64,000 nt of DNA, from the NCBI GenBank assembly GCA_032358165.1, contig JAALGY010000035.1:248001-312000 (forward strand). Reading direction: 5' to 3'. The DNA comes from Diplosphaera chodatii (Eukaryota; Chlorophyta; Trebouxiophyceae; Prasiolales; Stichococcaceae). The translations under genes were made by a program, and so were the position numbers. How positions within the stretch are numbered: position 1 is the stretch's first letter; each line of letters opens with the position of its first letter. Below the pieces are notes generated by a model. The model saw only the letters and a program-made list of their open reading frames with translations. It was not told the origin of the DNA and ran no database searches. Positions 38,972-50,065 of the stretch are shown here, one piece after another.

Positions 38972-39137
38972 CAGGGCAATGCTGGACTGCCTCTTGTTGG
39001 AAGCACTGGGTTTGCAGGTCGGGTTGCATGCACAGACACACTAGTTTGCAAAACACTGGTTTTGCTTGTCGCACATCCTCTTCACAAATGCATGGCACTG
39101 CAGCTTGTCCAACCATAGTCCAGACCAACTTCGTACG

Positions 39138-40837
39138 CTACTCAACGCCTGCCGCCAGGTGCCTACACAAGAAGGTCAACACTTCCTGAGTGTCATGTAA
39201 AGTATTTCTTGTCCAGGCCAAGGCTGTCTCAGGGGCCCGGTGTCCGTCTTCCCTCACCTTGGCCCCTCCATCCCTGCTGTGCGCGCTCAGCACACTGCCA
39301 CGGCGGCGTTGACTGCTGATCGAAATGGTTGACATGCGCTTGGACCCTCGTCTTGGCTGCAGCGTACAACAGCATCAGGGCTGGTTACAAGCAGAAATAG
39401 CCATGCCTCATGAGTGATGCAGACTCCAAGCGCCGAGATGAGCTGAGATGAGGTGACGTACCTGCAGCTTGTCCAGCTCTGCCTGCAATGCAAAGGCCTC
39501 CTCATCCACCTCTGCTCGAGCCGCCCTGGCAACCACCCGAAACTGCTCCAACGCGCTTTCCGCTGCCTGTCAGGTGCTGTCACAGTATCAGGGAGGTACA
39601 GGCGGCACGCATTGCAGGACCAAAGCATTAGTGATGTCATGCAGCACTGGAGTCCGTCAGATCTCCTGACCCCACCTCAAGCCGCTCCGTGGAGGCGGTG
39701 TTGGCGGCTTGCAGGCTCTGCAGCTCCTGGCCGAGCAACTTTGGGTCCGTGAAGTAGGACGGCTCGGCCAGCTCCTCGGGCGGGTCCTGTGGCTCCGGCG
39801 GCTCCTGTGCTGATGCCCACATCGTGAGCACTTTGTCCCAGGAGTGCACAGCTGAGTAGATCACGCATCGACCAGGTATACCGACCTGCAGGGCCGCTGT
39901 GCGCTGCTGCTCCGCCTGTGCCGCGGTGAGCCTGTCCCTTGCGCGGTTGTACTCCTGCTGCGAGCGTGCGACGGCCATGTCCCGCTCCGCAGCAGCGCCC
40001 GCGCTCGCCGCCTCCGCACGTGCTTGGCGGACTGCATTGCAGGCTGCGCCCCATGCTGCAAGTCGCTGCTGTTTGGCCCCGCGCCGAGACCGATACACAT
40101 CCTGCACAGCATGCCCAAATTGTCCAGACTGCAGACAACAGGCCTAGTCATCAGACCCGTGAAGCCAGCAGCCTGCCTGCTGGGTTTTAGACTCAGGCCA
40201 AAAACCTCACCAGATATGTTATGTGCAACAGCAGGTACACCAAGCCAGTACTACGTGGTTGCGATACTGCGGACCTGCAGCCATGCTTGTGGGGTGAGCT
40301 GCGCAAGGAAGGCCTTGTATGTGGCGCACTCCTCGAGGAGCTCCTCCTGGCGATTGATGTCGCTCTTGATGCTGGCCAGCTGCGCGCTCAGCTGCTTGAT
40401 CTCCACTGCCTGAACCGCGCATTGGCTCGTGCCGTCGAATAGCGTATCTGTTCAGGATTCTGTGGTGGCAGATCAGAAAACACATGCAGCCTCTATCTAG
40501 AACCAACACCCTGCCTTCGGACCTTGTCCTGTCGGATGGACGCCTGCTGGTCGGCTCGTTGCACGGCGACTTGCACGTCCTCGTTGTTCTGGCGCAGAAA
40601 CTTGTCAAATTGCGCAGCATCCGCTTCCAGCTGAGCCTCGGCTTTCTGCAGCGTGGCTGCACGCTGCGCGGCAAAGGCCTCCAGCCGTTGGATCTGACCG
40701 CGCCTGAGGTCCAGTGCGAGCTGAATGTATGAAACATCTCGCTTCTGCGATATAAGCTGCTTCACGCTGTCTGGGTGGGATCGATGCCGCTCAGGCAGGG
40801 GTGACGGTCGTGCTAGGCCAGACTGGTGTGCTGCCAT
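39138..40837 (-). CDS. CFAP100: CFAP100/MIA1-like ciliary protein (DUF4200)
   Basis: Six exons close exactly: 40837-40523, 40409-40275, 40128-39886, 39804-39676, 39566-39462 and 39356-39138, giving 381 residues. The DUF4200 coiled coil reads LISQKRDVSYIQLALDLRRG then LEADAAQFDKFLRQNNEDVQ, and EEPPEPxYFTDPxxL of CFAP100 is matched by PPEELAEPSYFTDPKLL in exon 4. Family members (MIA1/FAP100) form the modifier-of-inner-arms complex with CFAP73 at the base of dynein f and tune I1 dynein phosphorylation. The protein is shorter than animal CFAP100 (about 600) and lacks the usual N-terminal leader, so an upstream exon may be missing. The C-terminal exon is basic and Ser-rich (ISISSQRRRGSVLSAHSRDG) and possibly phosphorylated. 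Confidence 0.8.
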
Positions 40838-41491
40838 TTGACCCGCTCACATGAATTGTGCACTGAGCGGAGCGTGTATGAAATAGTCATACACTGTGCT
40901 AAATCCCCAGTGGAAGTCAGACGTCAGCCCCCAGTGCGTAATGTATACGTGCGCTCGACCAAGCAGTTGCTATCCAACTCCATGAATCAAAAGGAAGCCA
41001 GGGACCGCACTGTGTATGAGGTTCACAAGATACACACAGCGGCATCTACCCTTCAAATACAACAGCACGGCTTTCCCAGTGGACAGGCCTCGAATGAGTG
41101 CCAACAGGGGACGACTAACAGTGCTCTGGTGAAGACAAGGCGGTCACTGCGTTGCAGGCCAGGATTCTCAGTGCTTAAAGTAGGTTGCAAACTTTCAGGC
41201 CTGCCAGTGAGCCTGCCAGGACATGAATGCGTTCACAGCACGCCCTGTGCGCCAGGTCCAAGAAAACCCGGCGTCACGCCAGCGTGGCAAACCGCTTCCT
41301 GCTGCCTCCAGAGGTTCGCGCGATTGTGTCACAGCAGGCAATGGCGAGCAGAATGGCAACATGCTGTGAAATTAAGTATACCAGAGTAGCATGCTTTGTT
41401 GCCCTTCGCGCGAACGGGCCCACTTGCGATCAAGCTCCAGATTGAGCTTGGATCGAAGTTGTGTTGCTGGTGAAGTAGACCCATCTGATGC
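40838..41491. other. Divergent intergenic region
   Basis: Between the CFAP100-like and MOZART-like starts. No coding support; likely two promoters and possibly a 5' exon of CFAP100. Confidence 0.45.
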
Positions 41492-41740
41492 ATGACTGAC
41501 GTACAAGGAACACCGGCCGGCACTTCTTTCAGCCGCGAGGAGGTTGTTCAGTTTGAGAAGCTCGCTGCCCACGCAGGCTACCAATTCGGACCTGGGGTGA
41601 CGGAGGCTATCCTCGAAGGCCTGGCAGCTGCCGTGCCGCCCAAGGGCGTGGCCACCGTGCTGGACGTCCTCAGCAGGCGTCAGGCGCAGGCAAATTCGAG
41701 CACAGCGTCCGGTGTCAGAGACAGAGGGAGGGTGGGGTAG
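41492..41740 (+). CDS. MOZART-like small protein (gamma-tubulin complex, tentative)
   Basis: A single uninterrupted 82-codon frame from ATG 41492. The central part, QFEKLAAHAGYQFGPGVTEA then ILEGLAAAVPPKGVATVLDV followed by LSRR, fits the three-helix MOZART pattern: L-x2-A-x2-AG, then P-x-V/L-x3-I-L-x2-L, then V-x-P-x2-V/L-x3-L near the end. MOZART1/2 proteins bind N-terminal helices of gamma-tubulin complex proteins and help recruit the ring complex. The similarity is in hydrophobic spacing rather than long identity, so the call is tentative. Only about 164 bp separate it from the AP-1 mu start, so its 3' UTR must be short. It could be spliced differently at the 3' end. Confidence 0.42.
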   Translation: MTDVQGTPAGTSFSREEVVQFEKLAAHAGYQFGPGVTEAILEGLAAAVPPKGVATVLDVLSRRQAQANSSTASGVRDRGRVG

Positions 41741-41904
41741 GCCTCGCGCAGGTGCAGGTGAGCAGGGCAGTCACATGGCGAAATTGATGACGATGCACTT
41801 TCGTGCTCATCAAGTGTGATGTGACAGTGATATCGACACTGTGTGTCACCAGCTGGTGCAGGCTCGGTGCACGCCGCTACCTGCAGCGGCCGAGCGGGGT
41901 TACG

Positions 41905-44703
41905 ATGGCGTGCAGCGCCATCTTGGTGCTGGACCTGAAGGGGCGGGTGCTGCTGGCGCGGGACTACAGAGGCGACATTCCCCTGAAGCAGGCGGACCGC
42001 TTCATCCAGAAGGTGCAACCTGCAGCCGATGGCTTCAGGGTCGAAAAGATGGCTGCATGCCTCACAGCAAAGAGCATGGCTGAGAGCGTATGAGACACGA
42101 CCCGGGTGTCATGTTTGCGCAGGTTCAGGAGCTTGAGGATGCGAATCGGCTGACGCCGGTGATCCATGATGACGATGTGTCATACCTCTACGTTCAGGTA
42201 CGAAGCCGACAGCTGAGGCACAGTGCGATGCAACTCACGAGCTGCGCTGGCATTGGTTCTGTAGGCAGATTGCGGCGCGTATTGGGCGGGCAGCAGGTGT
42301 CAGCTCTGCTGTGCACCTGTGGCTGCAGTACTCGAACCTGTACCTGCTGGCGATGTGCCGCGCCAACGTGAATGCCGCGGCCGTGCTGGCATTTTTGCAC
42401 AGCGTGCTCGACGTGTTCAAGCACTACTTCTCGGAGCTAGAGGAGGAGTCGTTGCGTGACAACTTCGTTATCGCCTACGAGCTGCTGGATGAGGTGCCGG
42501 TGAAGAAGGCAGCGCCCACGTTCGGCTGCATACAAACTGTTCAGTTGCTGCTCCAATTCTGGAATGTGACCAGGAATGTGACCAGCATGTTGCTCTGGAG
42601 GCGAGTTGACCTCCTGATGCCTGCTGTGGCCCTGCTTGCAGGTCATGGATTTTGGGTATCCGCAGTTCACAGAGGCGAAGATCCTGTCAGAGTTCATTAA
42701 GACGGATGCCTATAAGATGGAGGTGCAGGCGCGGCCGCCGATGGCTGTGACCAACGCCGTGTCGTGGCGGTCAGAGGGCATCAAGTACAAAAAGAACGAG
42801 GTGACTGCACATGACGTTCCTTATGCAGATGTCACCCACATGCTGCAACCCACCAGGGTACATGCGGCTACGGTGGTATATGAGCTGGGCGGGCCGGATC
42901 ATGCTTTGATGTCATGCCGCCTGCTCCTGCAGGTGTTTCTGGATGTGGTGGAAAGTGTCAACCTGCTGGTGAACAGCAACGGCACGGTGGTGCGGTCGGA
43001 GGTGGTGGGCGCCCTCAAAATGCGCACCTACCTGTCCGGCATGCCCGAGTGCAAGCTGGGCCTCAACGACAAGGTCCGTCCCACGGCTGTGCCGCTGCCG
43101 GGGTCCTGTGCATGTCAACCTCATCATGCATCGGCATGGCAGAGCTGGAGACGTCATCGCACGGCGGGATGGCGAATGTAAAACAGCCGGAGCCTTCCAG
43201 ACGGTGGCGCTGTGTGCGCAGGTGCTGTTCGAGAGCCAGGGGCGGACGAAGGGGAAGGCGGTGGACCTGGAGGACATGAAGTTCCACCAGTGCGTGCGGC
43301 TGGCGCGCTTCGAGAACGACCGCACCATCTCCTTCATTCCGCCTGACGGCGCCTTCGACCTGATGTGCGCCTGAACTCTTTCGTGGTCTTGTTATTGCAG
43401 CAGGCGATAGCACCTGTATATCATGTGCTGACGAGGCCACTGATGTGACGTTTGGATGTGTTTCAAAACCCAAGGATCATATCCTTTGAGGGGCAGTGTG
43501 ACCCATACGGACCTCCCAGGTGCCGTTGTGTGATCTGTGTGCGTCACCTCCATGCGTGCAGGACGTATCGGCTCAGCCAGAATGTGAAGCCGCTGATCTG
43601 GGTGGAGTGCGTGGTGGACAAGCACAGCCGCAGCCGGACCGAGTACCTGGTCAAGGCGCGCTCCCAGTTCAAGGAGCGGTCCGCAGCCACCAACGTGGAG
43701 ATCAGCCTGCCGCTGCCGCCAGACGCCATCAGCCCGTCTGTGCGCACGTCACAGGTGCGTCGTAATGACGAGAAACTCAGGTAGTCGACGTATTTGTCCG
43801 TCTTTTAGCAGCTCGCAGCATAGTGATGAGCAGCAAGCCTGGCCAGGCAAGCGGAAGTGATGCGCACACTCATTCTGCTGACACACTGGTCGGTACAACT
43901 CTCCCAGGGCAGCGCAGCGTATGCGCCAGAGAAGGAGGCCCTGGTATGGAAGATCCGCAACTTCCCGGGTGGCAAGGAGTTCCTGCTGCGCGCCAAGTTC
44001 GGCCTTCCCAGCGTGGCAGCAGAAGATGAACAGACCGGCCGCATGCCGCCCATCCGCGTCAACTACGAGGTGAGTACCCTATGATCGGGCAGGTGTCACG
44101 TACTGTTTGGTCCTCATTGTCTCCAGTAGGTACCCGTGTATATGGTGCGCATTGCACACTCCTTATATGTCGGTGACCGTGTGATTGTTCTTTGCGCAGA
44201 TCCCGTACTTCACTGTTTCCGGCATCCAGGTGCGGCCTGTTTGGCATGTTCCCGAGTCACATGACGTACCACCTTGCCTTGTTTCCGGATAGATTGCAGC
44301 GAAGCTCGGCTCTTGTATGACCTCGTTCTGCATTGCTATTGCAGGTCCGGTACCTGAAGGTGAGCAGAAACGCATTGCAGTGATCTCCTCCTCCGCTTTA
44401 GCGTGCGGCAGGGAAAAGGTCTCAGACAGCATGCAGTGGATGTCCATGACAAGTCGAGCAACGAAAGCAACAATCTATCATGGAGTGTCGTTTAGCATTG
44501 TGCCCTTGCATACGTTACAGGTCATCGAGAAGAGTGGATACCAGGCGCTACCCTGGGTGAGCAGCACGACCCAACGTATCATGGCTGTGTGTGTGTCTGT
44601 CATGTGTCTTTTTCCCCAGCACAATGGTCACAGCATGCGCATCACTCGTGTGCAGGTGCGGTACATTACAACAGCTGGGGAGTATGAGATCAGGCTGGCG
44701 TGA
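41905..44703 (+). CDS. AP1M: AP-1 complex subunit mu (clathrin adaptor medium chain)
   Basis: Twelve exons sum to 424 residues, the normal family length: 41905-42012, 42123-42197, 42329-42493, 42642-42800, 42933-43073, 43222-43364, 43562-43754, 43908-44069, 44200-44229, 44345-44359, 44521-44556 and 44656-44703. The N-terminal longin domain shows AILVLDLKGRVLLARDYRGD and VFKHYFSELEEESLRDNFVI. The linker and MHD show TEAKILSEFIKTDAYKMEVQ, RPPMAVTNAVSWRSEGIKYK, LSGMPECKLGLNDK, FHQCVRLARFENDRTISFIP and a C-terminal RYITTAGEYEIRLA. AP-1 sorts cargo with YxxPhi signals at the trans-Golgi network and endosomes. The last exons are tiny (30, 15, 36 and 48 nt). AP-1 rather than AP-2/3/4 is indicated by near-identity to AP1M along the MHD. 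Confidence 0.96.
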
Positions 44704-44762
44704 GGTTGCAGCGGGGTGGTGCAAGTGGGGCAGGCAGATGCTGGCATTGGGATACCGGTCAA

Positions 44763-44767
44763 TGTAA
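44763..44767 (+). terminator. TGTAA polyadenylation signal
   Basis: TGTAA about 60 bp downstream of the AP-1 mu stop, in the short spacer before the convergent PWWP gene. Confidence 0.45.
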
Positions 44768-44845
44768 CATCGCTTCCTCCAGTGAGCCAGAAGTATCAAC
44801 CACCCCAACGTGTCATGACAATTGCGAAGCTTGCCAGGTAGGTCA

Positions 44846-47007
44846 TCAGGCCTGGCCCACGAGCTGCAGCAGGCCATCCAGGCAGGGAACATCTGCAAAT
44901 GGCGACTCGGCTGGTGGCTCCAGCGCCATGCTGCGCCGGATCTCCTGCAGCTGCTCCTGGACTGTGGCAGGGTCCCGCTTGCGCGCCTGTTCACACAGCT
45001 GCACACAGTGTCTTGCACTGCGACAAGACTGACTTCCACATGACACAGCGCAAACCACCATGCTCCCCAGCCCAGTCTGTGATGCAGCAGCTGCTGACTG
45101 TCACAGGCTGCCGAGCTCGCCTGGGGCCTGGCCGCCGTCCTGTTGCGCGGTTTCGCCTTGGGTGTCACGCCGTCCCCCGCAGCACCCAACGTACTGGCCT
45201 TGCGCTTGGCCGGCGTCGCGGCGGGCTTGGGCTTGATGGGCGACGCCGCCCGTGGCGGCTCATCATCGTCGTCTTGCTCCAGCAGTGCCAGCGCGAAACC
45301 CTCCGGCAGCACCCCCGTTGTCTGATACCACACACCGTCTCTTCAGATCAACCACACAGCCAGCTGGTGCTGCCCAGATTCTAATCGGCACAATGCATCG
45401 CTCCTCAAGACTGAAGGAATACAGATCACTGCCAGGGGATGCAATCGAGCGCACCAAGAACCTCTGCGCCTCCTGCACGCTGGCTGCGAAGCCGTCCTCG
45501 TCCGGCTGGCGGGACTTCTCGGCGAGTCCCTCCTGGAAGGGCTGCAGCATGCGCTGCGACTCGATCCAGGAGAAGTCGTAGGTGCCGAAGAAGCGGACGG
45601 GCACGGCGCCCCGCCGCGGGGCCTCCGAACCCGCCGGGATGTACGGGTCTCCCTCCGCCAGCACCTGCAGGCACAGGTGCTGTACGATCAGCTGGACGCT
45701 CGCGCCGCAGCATGATGAGCAATAGCAGAGGCTCAGTCACATCTGCAAGTATGTGGAGCAGGAGTCACGGCTGCTATTTGCACAGGTCGCCTTCACACTG
45801 ACAACACCTGCACCACCCCGCTGCTTTAGCAGCAAGCAGGCAGGGCAATTGCACTGCCTGCTTGCTGCTAAAACAAATTGCACTTCAATGCCTTTGGACT
45901 GTGCAGCTTGCAGGCAGCTGACAAACCTGTGCAGGCCACCAGGGGTACTTGGCCAGCTTGGCCCACACGAGCTGGCCGGCCCAGCCGTGCGGCTCTATCT
46001 GCGCGCTGTGGCGGCGGCCGCCCTCTGCCGGCGGCCCGGACGCTGGCCGCGGCCTGCCGCCACCGGACTGAGGGCTGGGCCACGCTGCAGCTTTTCCCAC
46101 CTGTTACTGGCCATAGTGGGCGGCGTCAGAGATGGCTGTACAAGATGGTGCATGATGGACGCTGCATGCAGCAGTCACAATGCATCAGACGCAGCTGCAA
46201 GTCAGGCCAGGCACTGCACTGTACTGCACTGCACTGTACTGTACGGAACACCGAGTGCACCTCCTCGCGCAGAGCAGGCTGACGTTTGCGCGACGGCGAC
46301 GCCACCTGTGCCTCGCCATCAGCCTTGTTGCCGGGCAGGGGCACCGCGTCCGGCAGGCCGCTCTGCACCATGGCGCTGGGAATCATGGTGGATCCGCCCG
46401 CGCCACCGCCAAACTGCGGCTGCGGCATGAACCCCGCGGGCATGATGCCGCCATGCATTGCATGCAGCGGCATCTGCCCCTGCTGCAGCGCCGGGTGCAG
46501 CTGGCCACCGTACGCCTGCTGGTGCAGCATCGCCTGCGTCTGGTGGCCGGGCTGCTGCTGCTGCGCGGCGCCAAAGGTCAGGCCGCCCTGCCCCCGCATC
46601 GCACTGTACGCCGCATGTTGCCCGCCGTGCGCTACCGGCGAGGCGGCGGCTGTATGTGATGGATACCCGTTGGCCCTGTGACCACCGCCATCCTGCATGC
46701 TGAGTCCATTGGGCATGAAGTTGGCGGGCAGCTGGACACCCTGCATGCCGCTCCATGCACCCGCCGGCGGCTGCTGCTGATTTGGATGCTGCTGACGAAC
46801 CTGCTGCATGTGTTGCTGCATCAGACCTGGCAGCATTGCCATGGGCTGCGCTCCGCCGCCAGCAGTGGCGCCCAGCGATGCAGCGGCGGCAGCCGTTGGG
46901 AAGTGCGGCTGCTGGGGCATGTGCTGCTGCAGGCTGGGCTGCTGCTGCAGGAATGCCCAGGGGTTTGCAGCTCCGGGCCCCAAACCGGGGTATGTGAACT
47001 GGTCCAT
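44846..47007 (-). CDS. PWWP-domain chromatin protein with Gln/Met/Ala-rich N-terminus
   Basis: Five exons: 47007-46261, 46100-45927, 45664-45455, 45321-45121 and 44998-44846 (494 residues, phases closed). Residues 1-240 are low complexity (runs such as [29 protein letters not shown]), prion-like, then [17 protein letters not shown]. Exons 2-3 hold the PWWP domain: [17 protein letters not shown], then [13 protein letters not shown], the beta-barrel and aromatic cage that reads methylated H3K36 or H4K20 together with DNA. Exon 4 is acidic then basic ([24 protein letters not shown]). The C-terminus is helical. Intron 4 uses a GC donor (CAG|GCGAGC). ATG 47007 is the first ATG; it lies only 95 bp downstream of the Hub1 stop. 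A nuclear role is inferred from the domain. Confidence 0.85.
45825..45872. repeat. Perfect 19-bp inverted repeat with 10-nt loop
   Basis: TTTAGCAGCAAGCAGGCAG at 45825-45843 is exactly complementary to 45854-45872, with loop GGCAATTGCA. It lies in intron 2 of the PWWP gene. Confidence 0.95.
46206..46247. repeat. GCACT/GTACT microsatellite
   Basis: Degenerate pentamer run (GCACT, GTACT alternating) of about 40 bp in intron 1 of the PWWP gene. Confidence 0.8.
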
Positions 47008-47102
47008 CCTGAGCTTGCTGGCGCTCGGGCGCACGCCGCGGACGCCTGCGCCGGCGGCGAAGGCGCCAGCCTAACCTTTCGTTGCGCTGATGGCCCCCCA
47101 CT

Positions 47103-47280
47103 TCAGTTGTAGTACAGTTCCTGCAGATTGAGAAGTTGGGGTGATGGGCAAGACTGGTGGCCGACGCCCGCATGCACCTGTGATGCATGAAGCTCACACA
47201 GTGATCGTGAAGACCCACCAGGTTCATGCCGTCGTGGACTTCGTAGTCGTCAAGGGTGATGTGGTCCTTGTACACTGTGT

Positions 47281-47311
<31 letters not shown>

Positions 47312-47422
47312 GGTGCCTGTCTGCGCTGCCACCATCTTCTTCAGGTCGCCGATGGTGTCGTCTTCGTTGCATTTGACCCTGATCTTCTTCCCGAGCCTGT
47401 CGTTGAGGATGACTTCAATCAT
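47103..47422 (-). CDS. UBL5: Hub1/UBL5 ubiquitin-like splicing modifier
   Basis: Two exons: 47422-47219 (68 codons) and 47120-47103 (ELYYN and stop), total exactly 73 residues, the family's fixed length. The sequence [20 protein letters not shown], then [38 protein letters not shown] and [13 protein letters not shown] is typical Hub1. Hub1 ends in di-Tyr rather than di-Gly and is not conjugated. It binds the HIND motif of the spliceosomal protein Snu66/Prp38 and, in yeast, promotes use of weak 5' splice sites. The gene lies 95 bp upstream of the PWWP start on the same strand. Confidence 0.97.
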
Positions 47423-48195
47423 CTGGCTGGGTGCAAAGATTGCCGCGCTGTGCGCCCTGCTCAAGCACCACTGGCGTGCAGCTGTTACACTCTGGCGATG
47501 CAGCGTCCTGTGTGAGGTGACGATTCTGTTCTGCAGGCCGGGTGCAAGTACAAATTGCTGCATCCTGCATGACCGTGCTGCACCAAAGGCTGTCGCTGTA
47601 AACCCGGGATGCCAGCACAGCATTGCCCACTGGAGTCAGTCAGCAACTTCAGCAGCACAGCTGGCGAGCCGTGCATTTGGATCAGCCTGGCAGCAAGTGT
47701 CTTTGATGTCTGACAACTGGCATCTTTCTCATGGGACATTGCTTTCCAGCTTCTCGCGACGGCTTCGTTCGGTAGCAAGCATCCGCTGTACAAGTTGCCA
47801 TCAATCTGGGTCTTGTCTGTCGCAGCAATTCCACGAGCATGATATAGCCTTGAGATCCGATCGCATGCAGCGTTAGCGTTGAAAAGTCTCCATTTCAAGC
47901 TTGGCCATTTGAGCGACACCTTGCATCAGCAGGGCTGTATCCGATCAAGTCGCGATGTTCGAGGCATCGCCCTGAAGCATTCACACACCCCACAGCGAAG
48001 GGTCTTCGATGTTCATGCCGCACCAATCAAGGGAGGGCTCCTCGCGCCGTATCAGCAGGTCGACTTCTGGCAAGCCGCTCAGCGAGGTGCGGCTACAGCA
48101 CTCTCGTGTGTGCCATCGGGACGATCACGTAGGCAGCATACAAGCAGCAGTGCGGCTTTGTGCACTTCTGTCTTGCGCTCGTCATTACTGTTCAG
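47423..48195. other. Intergenic / 5' part of the coiled-coil gene
   Basis: Divergent region between Hub1 and the next gene. The first coding exon of the downstream gene should lie here, but I could not place it; several short frames are possible. Confidence 0.35.
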
Positions 48196-49293
48196 GTAGC
48201 TGTCGTGAGGGGCGTGCCTGCCGCTGTGCAGGATGAGCAGCGAGAGCGGCTACGGGAGGCAGGGCGCCACAAGCTCAACATGTTCAAACAGGTGGGCCTA
48301 GGGGTTCCGCCGAACATCGTTCGTCGTCTCAGCTGGCACCAGCAGTTATCCTAGCGCCAAGGCGTGCCACTTCAGCATAGTGAACAAGCAGTGTCAGCTG
48401 GCACACAGTACCGACTCTGCCGTGTCGCTCCTGCATGCAGCGGCAGCTGCAGGAGCTGCAGCGCAACCAGGGCGGCCCCTTCGCGAGCTTGCTTTCGATG
48501 GCAGCGCCTCTGGTGGCGACCACGGCGGCGGACATTGGGGAAGACGCGCCGGATATGGGGTCTCCCATGAGCAAATGGCAGCACTCGCTGCGCAGCAGCT
48601 CAGCATGCAGCCGTCAGCCGAGCGGTGAGTCTGCAGCGGTCAGGTCGAGCGTCGAGGTGGCAGCACAGCCGAAGATCAAGCCCGTTTTCAGGCCCATCAG
48701 GACACCGGCCAAGCAGCAGCCGCCCTCCAAGCAGGAGGCGGCTGCAGAGGCGCCAGGCCCCGCAGCACGGCAGACGCCCACTGGCGAGGGACTCGAGGAC
48801 ATGGTCCAAATCCTAGTCCAGCAGGTGCTGTGACATATACTCCACACTTCCAACCGTTGCCTGCAGAGCATTGCGTCCTTGGTATGTTGTGCACAGCATG
48901 GCAAAATACTTCTCTGCAGGTGTCGCAGCTGCAGGCGGAGAAGCAGCAGATGGTGCAGCGCTGCTCAACACTCGAGCTGGAGAATGCCAATCTGCAGGTG
49001 AGCTGCATTCGCCGCCTTGGCTTTTGCACCGCCTTGCACGTTTGATCGATCAGCCACTGAGCACCATGTTGCTGCTCGAACCGCAGGAATTGGTAGGCTT
49101 CCTCAGCGAGGCAGCAGACATGTCGCATACAGATGGCAGCCTGGAAGTGTGTGAGCAGGATCTCGAGGAGATCTATACCGTCATTGTAGAGGATGATCAG
49201 CAGCTACAAGATACCTACCTGCAGTCGGCAGCAGCAATCCCTGAAGCTGCAGCAGGCGATCAACACCAGTCGGCAGTGAGCGCGCCTGAATAG
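48196..49293 (+). CDS. Coiled-coil protein, golgin-like start, 5' incomplete
   Basis: Exons: 48196-48291 (DEQRERLREAGRHKLNMFKQ), about 48438-48827 (RQLQELQRNQGGPFASLLSM then a Pro/Ala/Gln-rich linker with KIKPVFRPIRTPAKQQPP), 48920-48997 (VSQLQAEKQQMVQRCSTLEL, with ENANLQ) and 49087-49293 (ELVGFLSEAADMSHTDGSLE to a stop). The first segment resembles the REKALxxGRxKLxxFK start common in golgins and centrosomal coiled-coil proteins; the third is a leucine-zipper-like coiled coil. The total visible is about 255 residues. The upstream start is not found and the function is unknown. It is the last gene before the repeat block. Confidence 0.55.
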
Positions 49294-49629
49294 CAGTTGA
49301 AGCTGAGAATGTCGGCAGAATGCATCCTGTAGATGTTGGTCTGCCTGAACAGGCAGTAGCACAGACTCAGCATTGGAACATCGTCTCTATACGGTTGGAA
49401 TTGCGGTCATGATTGAGGTGGATGACGGTGGTATGAGCACAGCGTGGTTTTTGAGAGCACACACAGCGTGATTGTTGACACTTTGGAACGGCGTGTGCGA
49501 GCAGCAAGAACATGCATGAGTGATCCGATTTTTAGACGGGATCTAGGGGACAATGATAAGGCGACTTGAGGTGCCAGCAGTGTGCAAGTCTTGGTGGTCG
49601 ACTGTATACGATTGACTGCAGCTGCGTGT
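49294..49629. other. Intergenic, left flank of the repeat block
   Basis: 3' region of the coiled-coil gene. No CCCCTTTG motif occurs here; the repeat block begins abruptly at 49630. Confidence 0.6.
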
Positions 49630-50065
49630 AGCGTGCTGACTTTCACTGACACCAGCAACGCAACCGTTGTGGACGCCTGCCGGCAGCCCCTTTGTTCTTG
49701 AGTCAATTTTCGCCTTTGCTATTGACGCACCGTGTGCCCCTTTGTTGTTGACCACGAATCCGCCTTTGTTATTGACGCACCACATGCCCCTTTGTTGTTG
49801 ACCACACTGCAGCCCCTTTGTTATCGACCACACCGCAGCCCCTTTGTTTTTGACTGAACATACTCCCTTCGATTGCCCCTTTGCCACTGACCACACTGCA
49901 GCCCCTTTGTTGTTGACCAGACTGCAGCCCCTTTGTTTTTGACTGAACATGCTCCCTTCGATTGCCCCTTTGTTATTGACCACACTGCAGCCCCTTTGTT
50001 GTTGACTTAATCACCTATTCGGATGCTGCACCGGTCAACAACAAAGGGGTCCAAGTGTCATCAGT
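49630..50065 (+). repeat. Left terminal inverted repeat of the array
   Basis: Starts AGCGTGCTGA and continues CACTGACACCAGCAACGCAA. It is matched in inverted orientation at 55560-55875, with indels but long identical stretches including GAACATGCTCCCTTCGATTG and GATGCTGCACCGGTCAACAA. GTGT (49626-49629) lies immediately outside. Confidence 0.85.

Noticed and set aside
46126..47034. PWWP gene start upstream of 47007
   Set aside because: The frame is open to 47034 but the codon there is GTG; the first ATG is at 47007.
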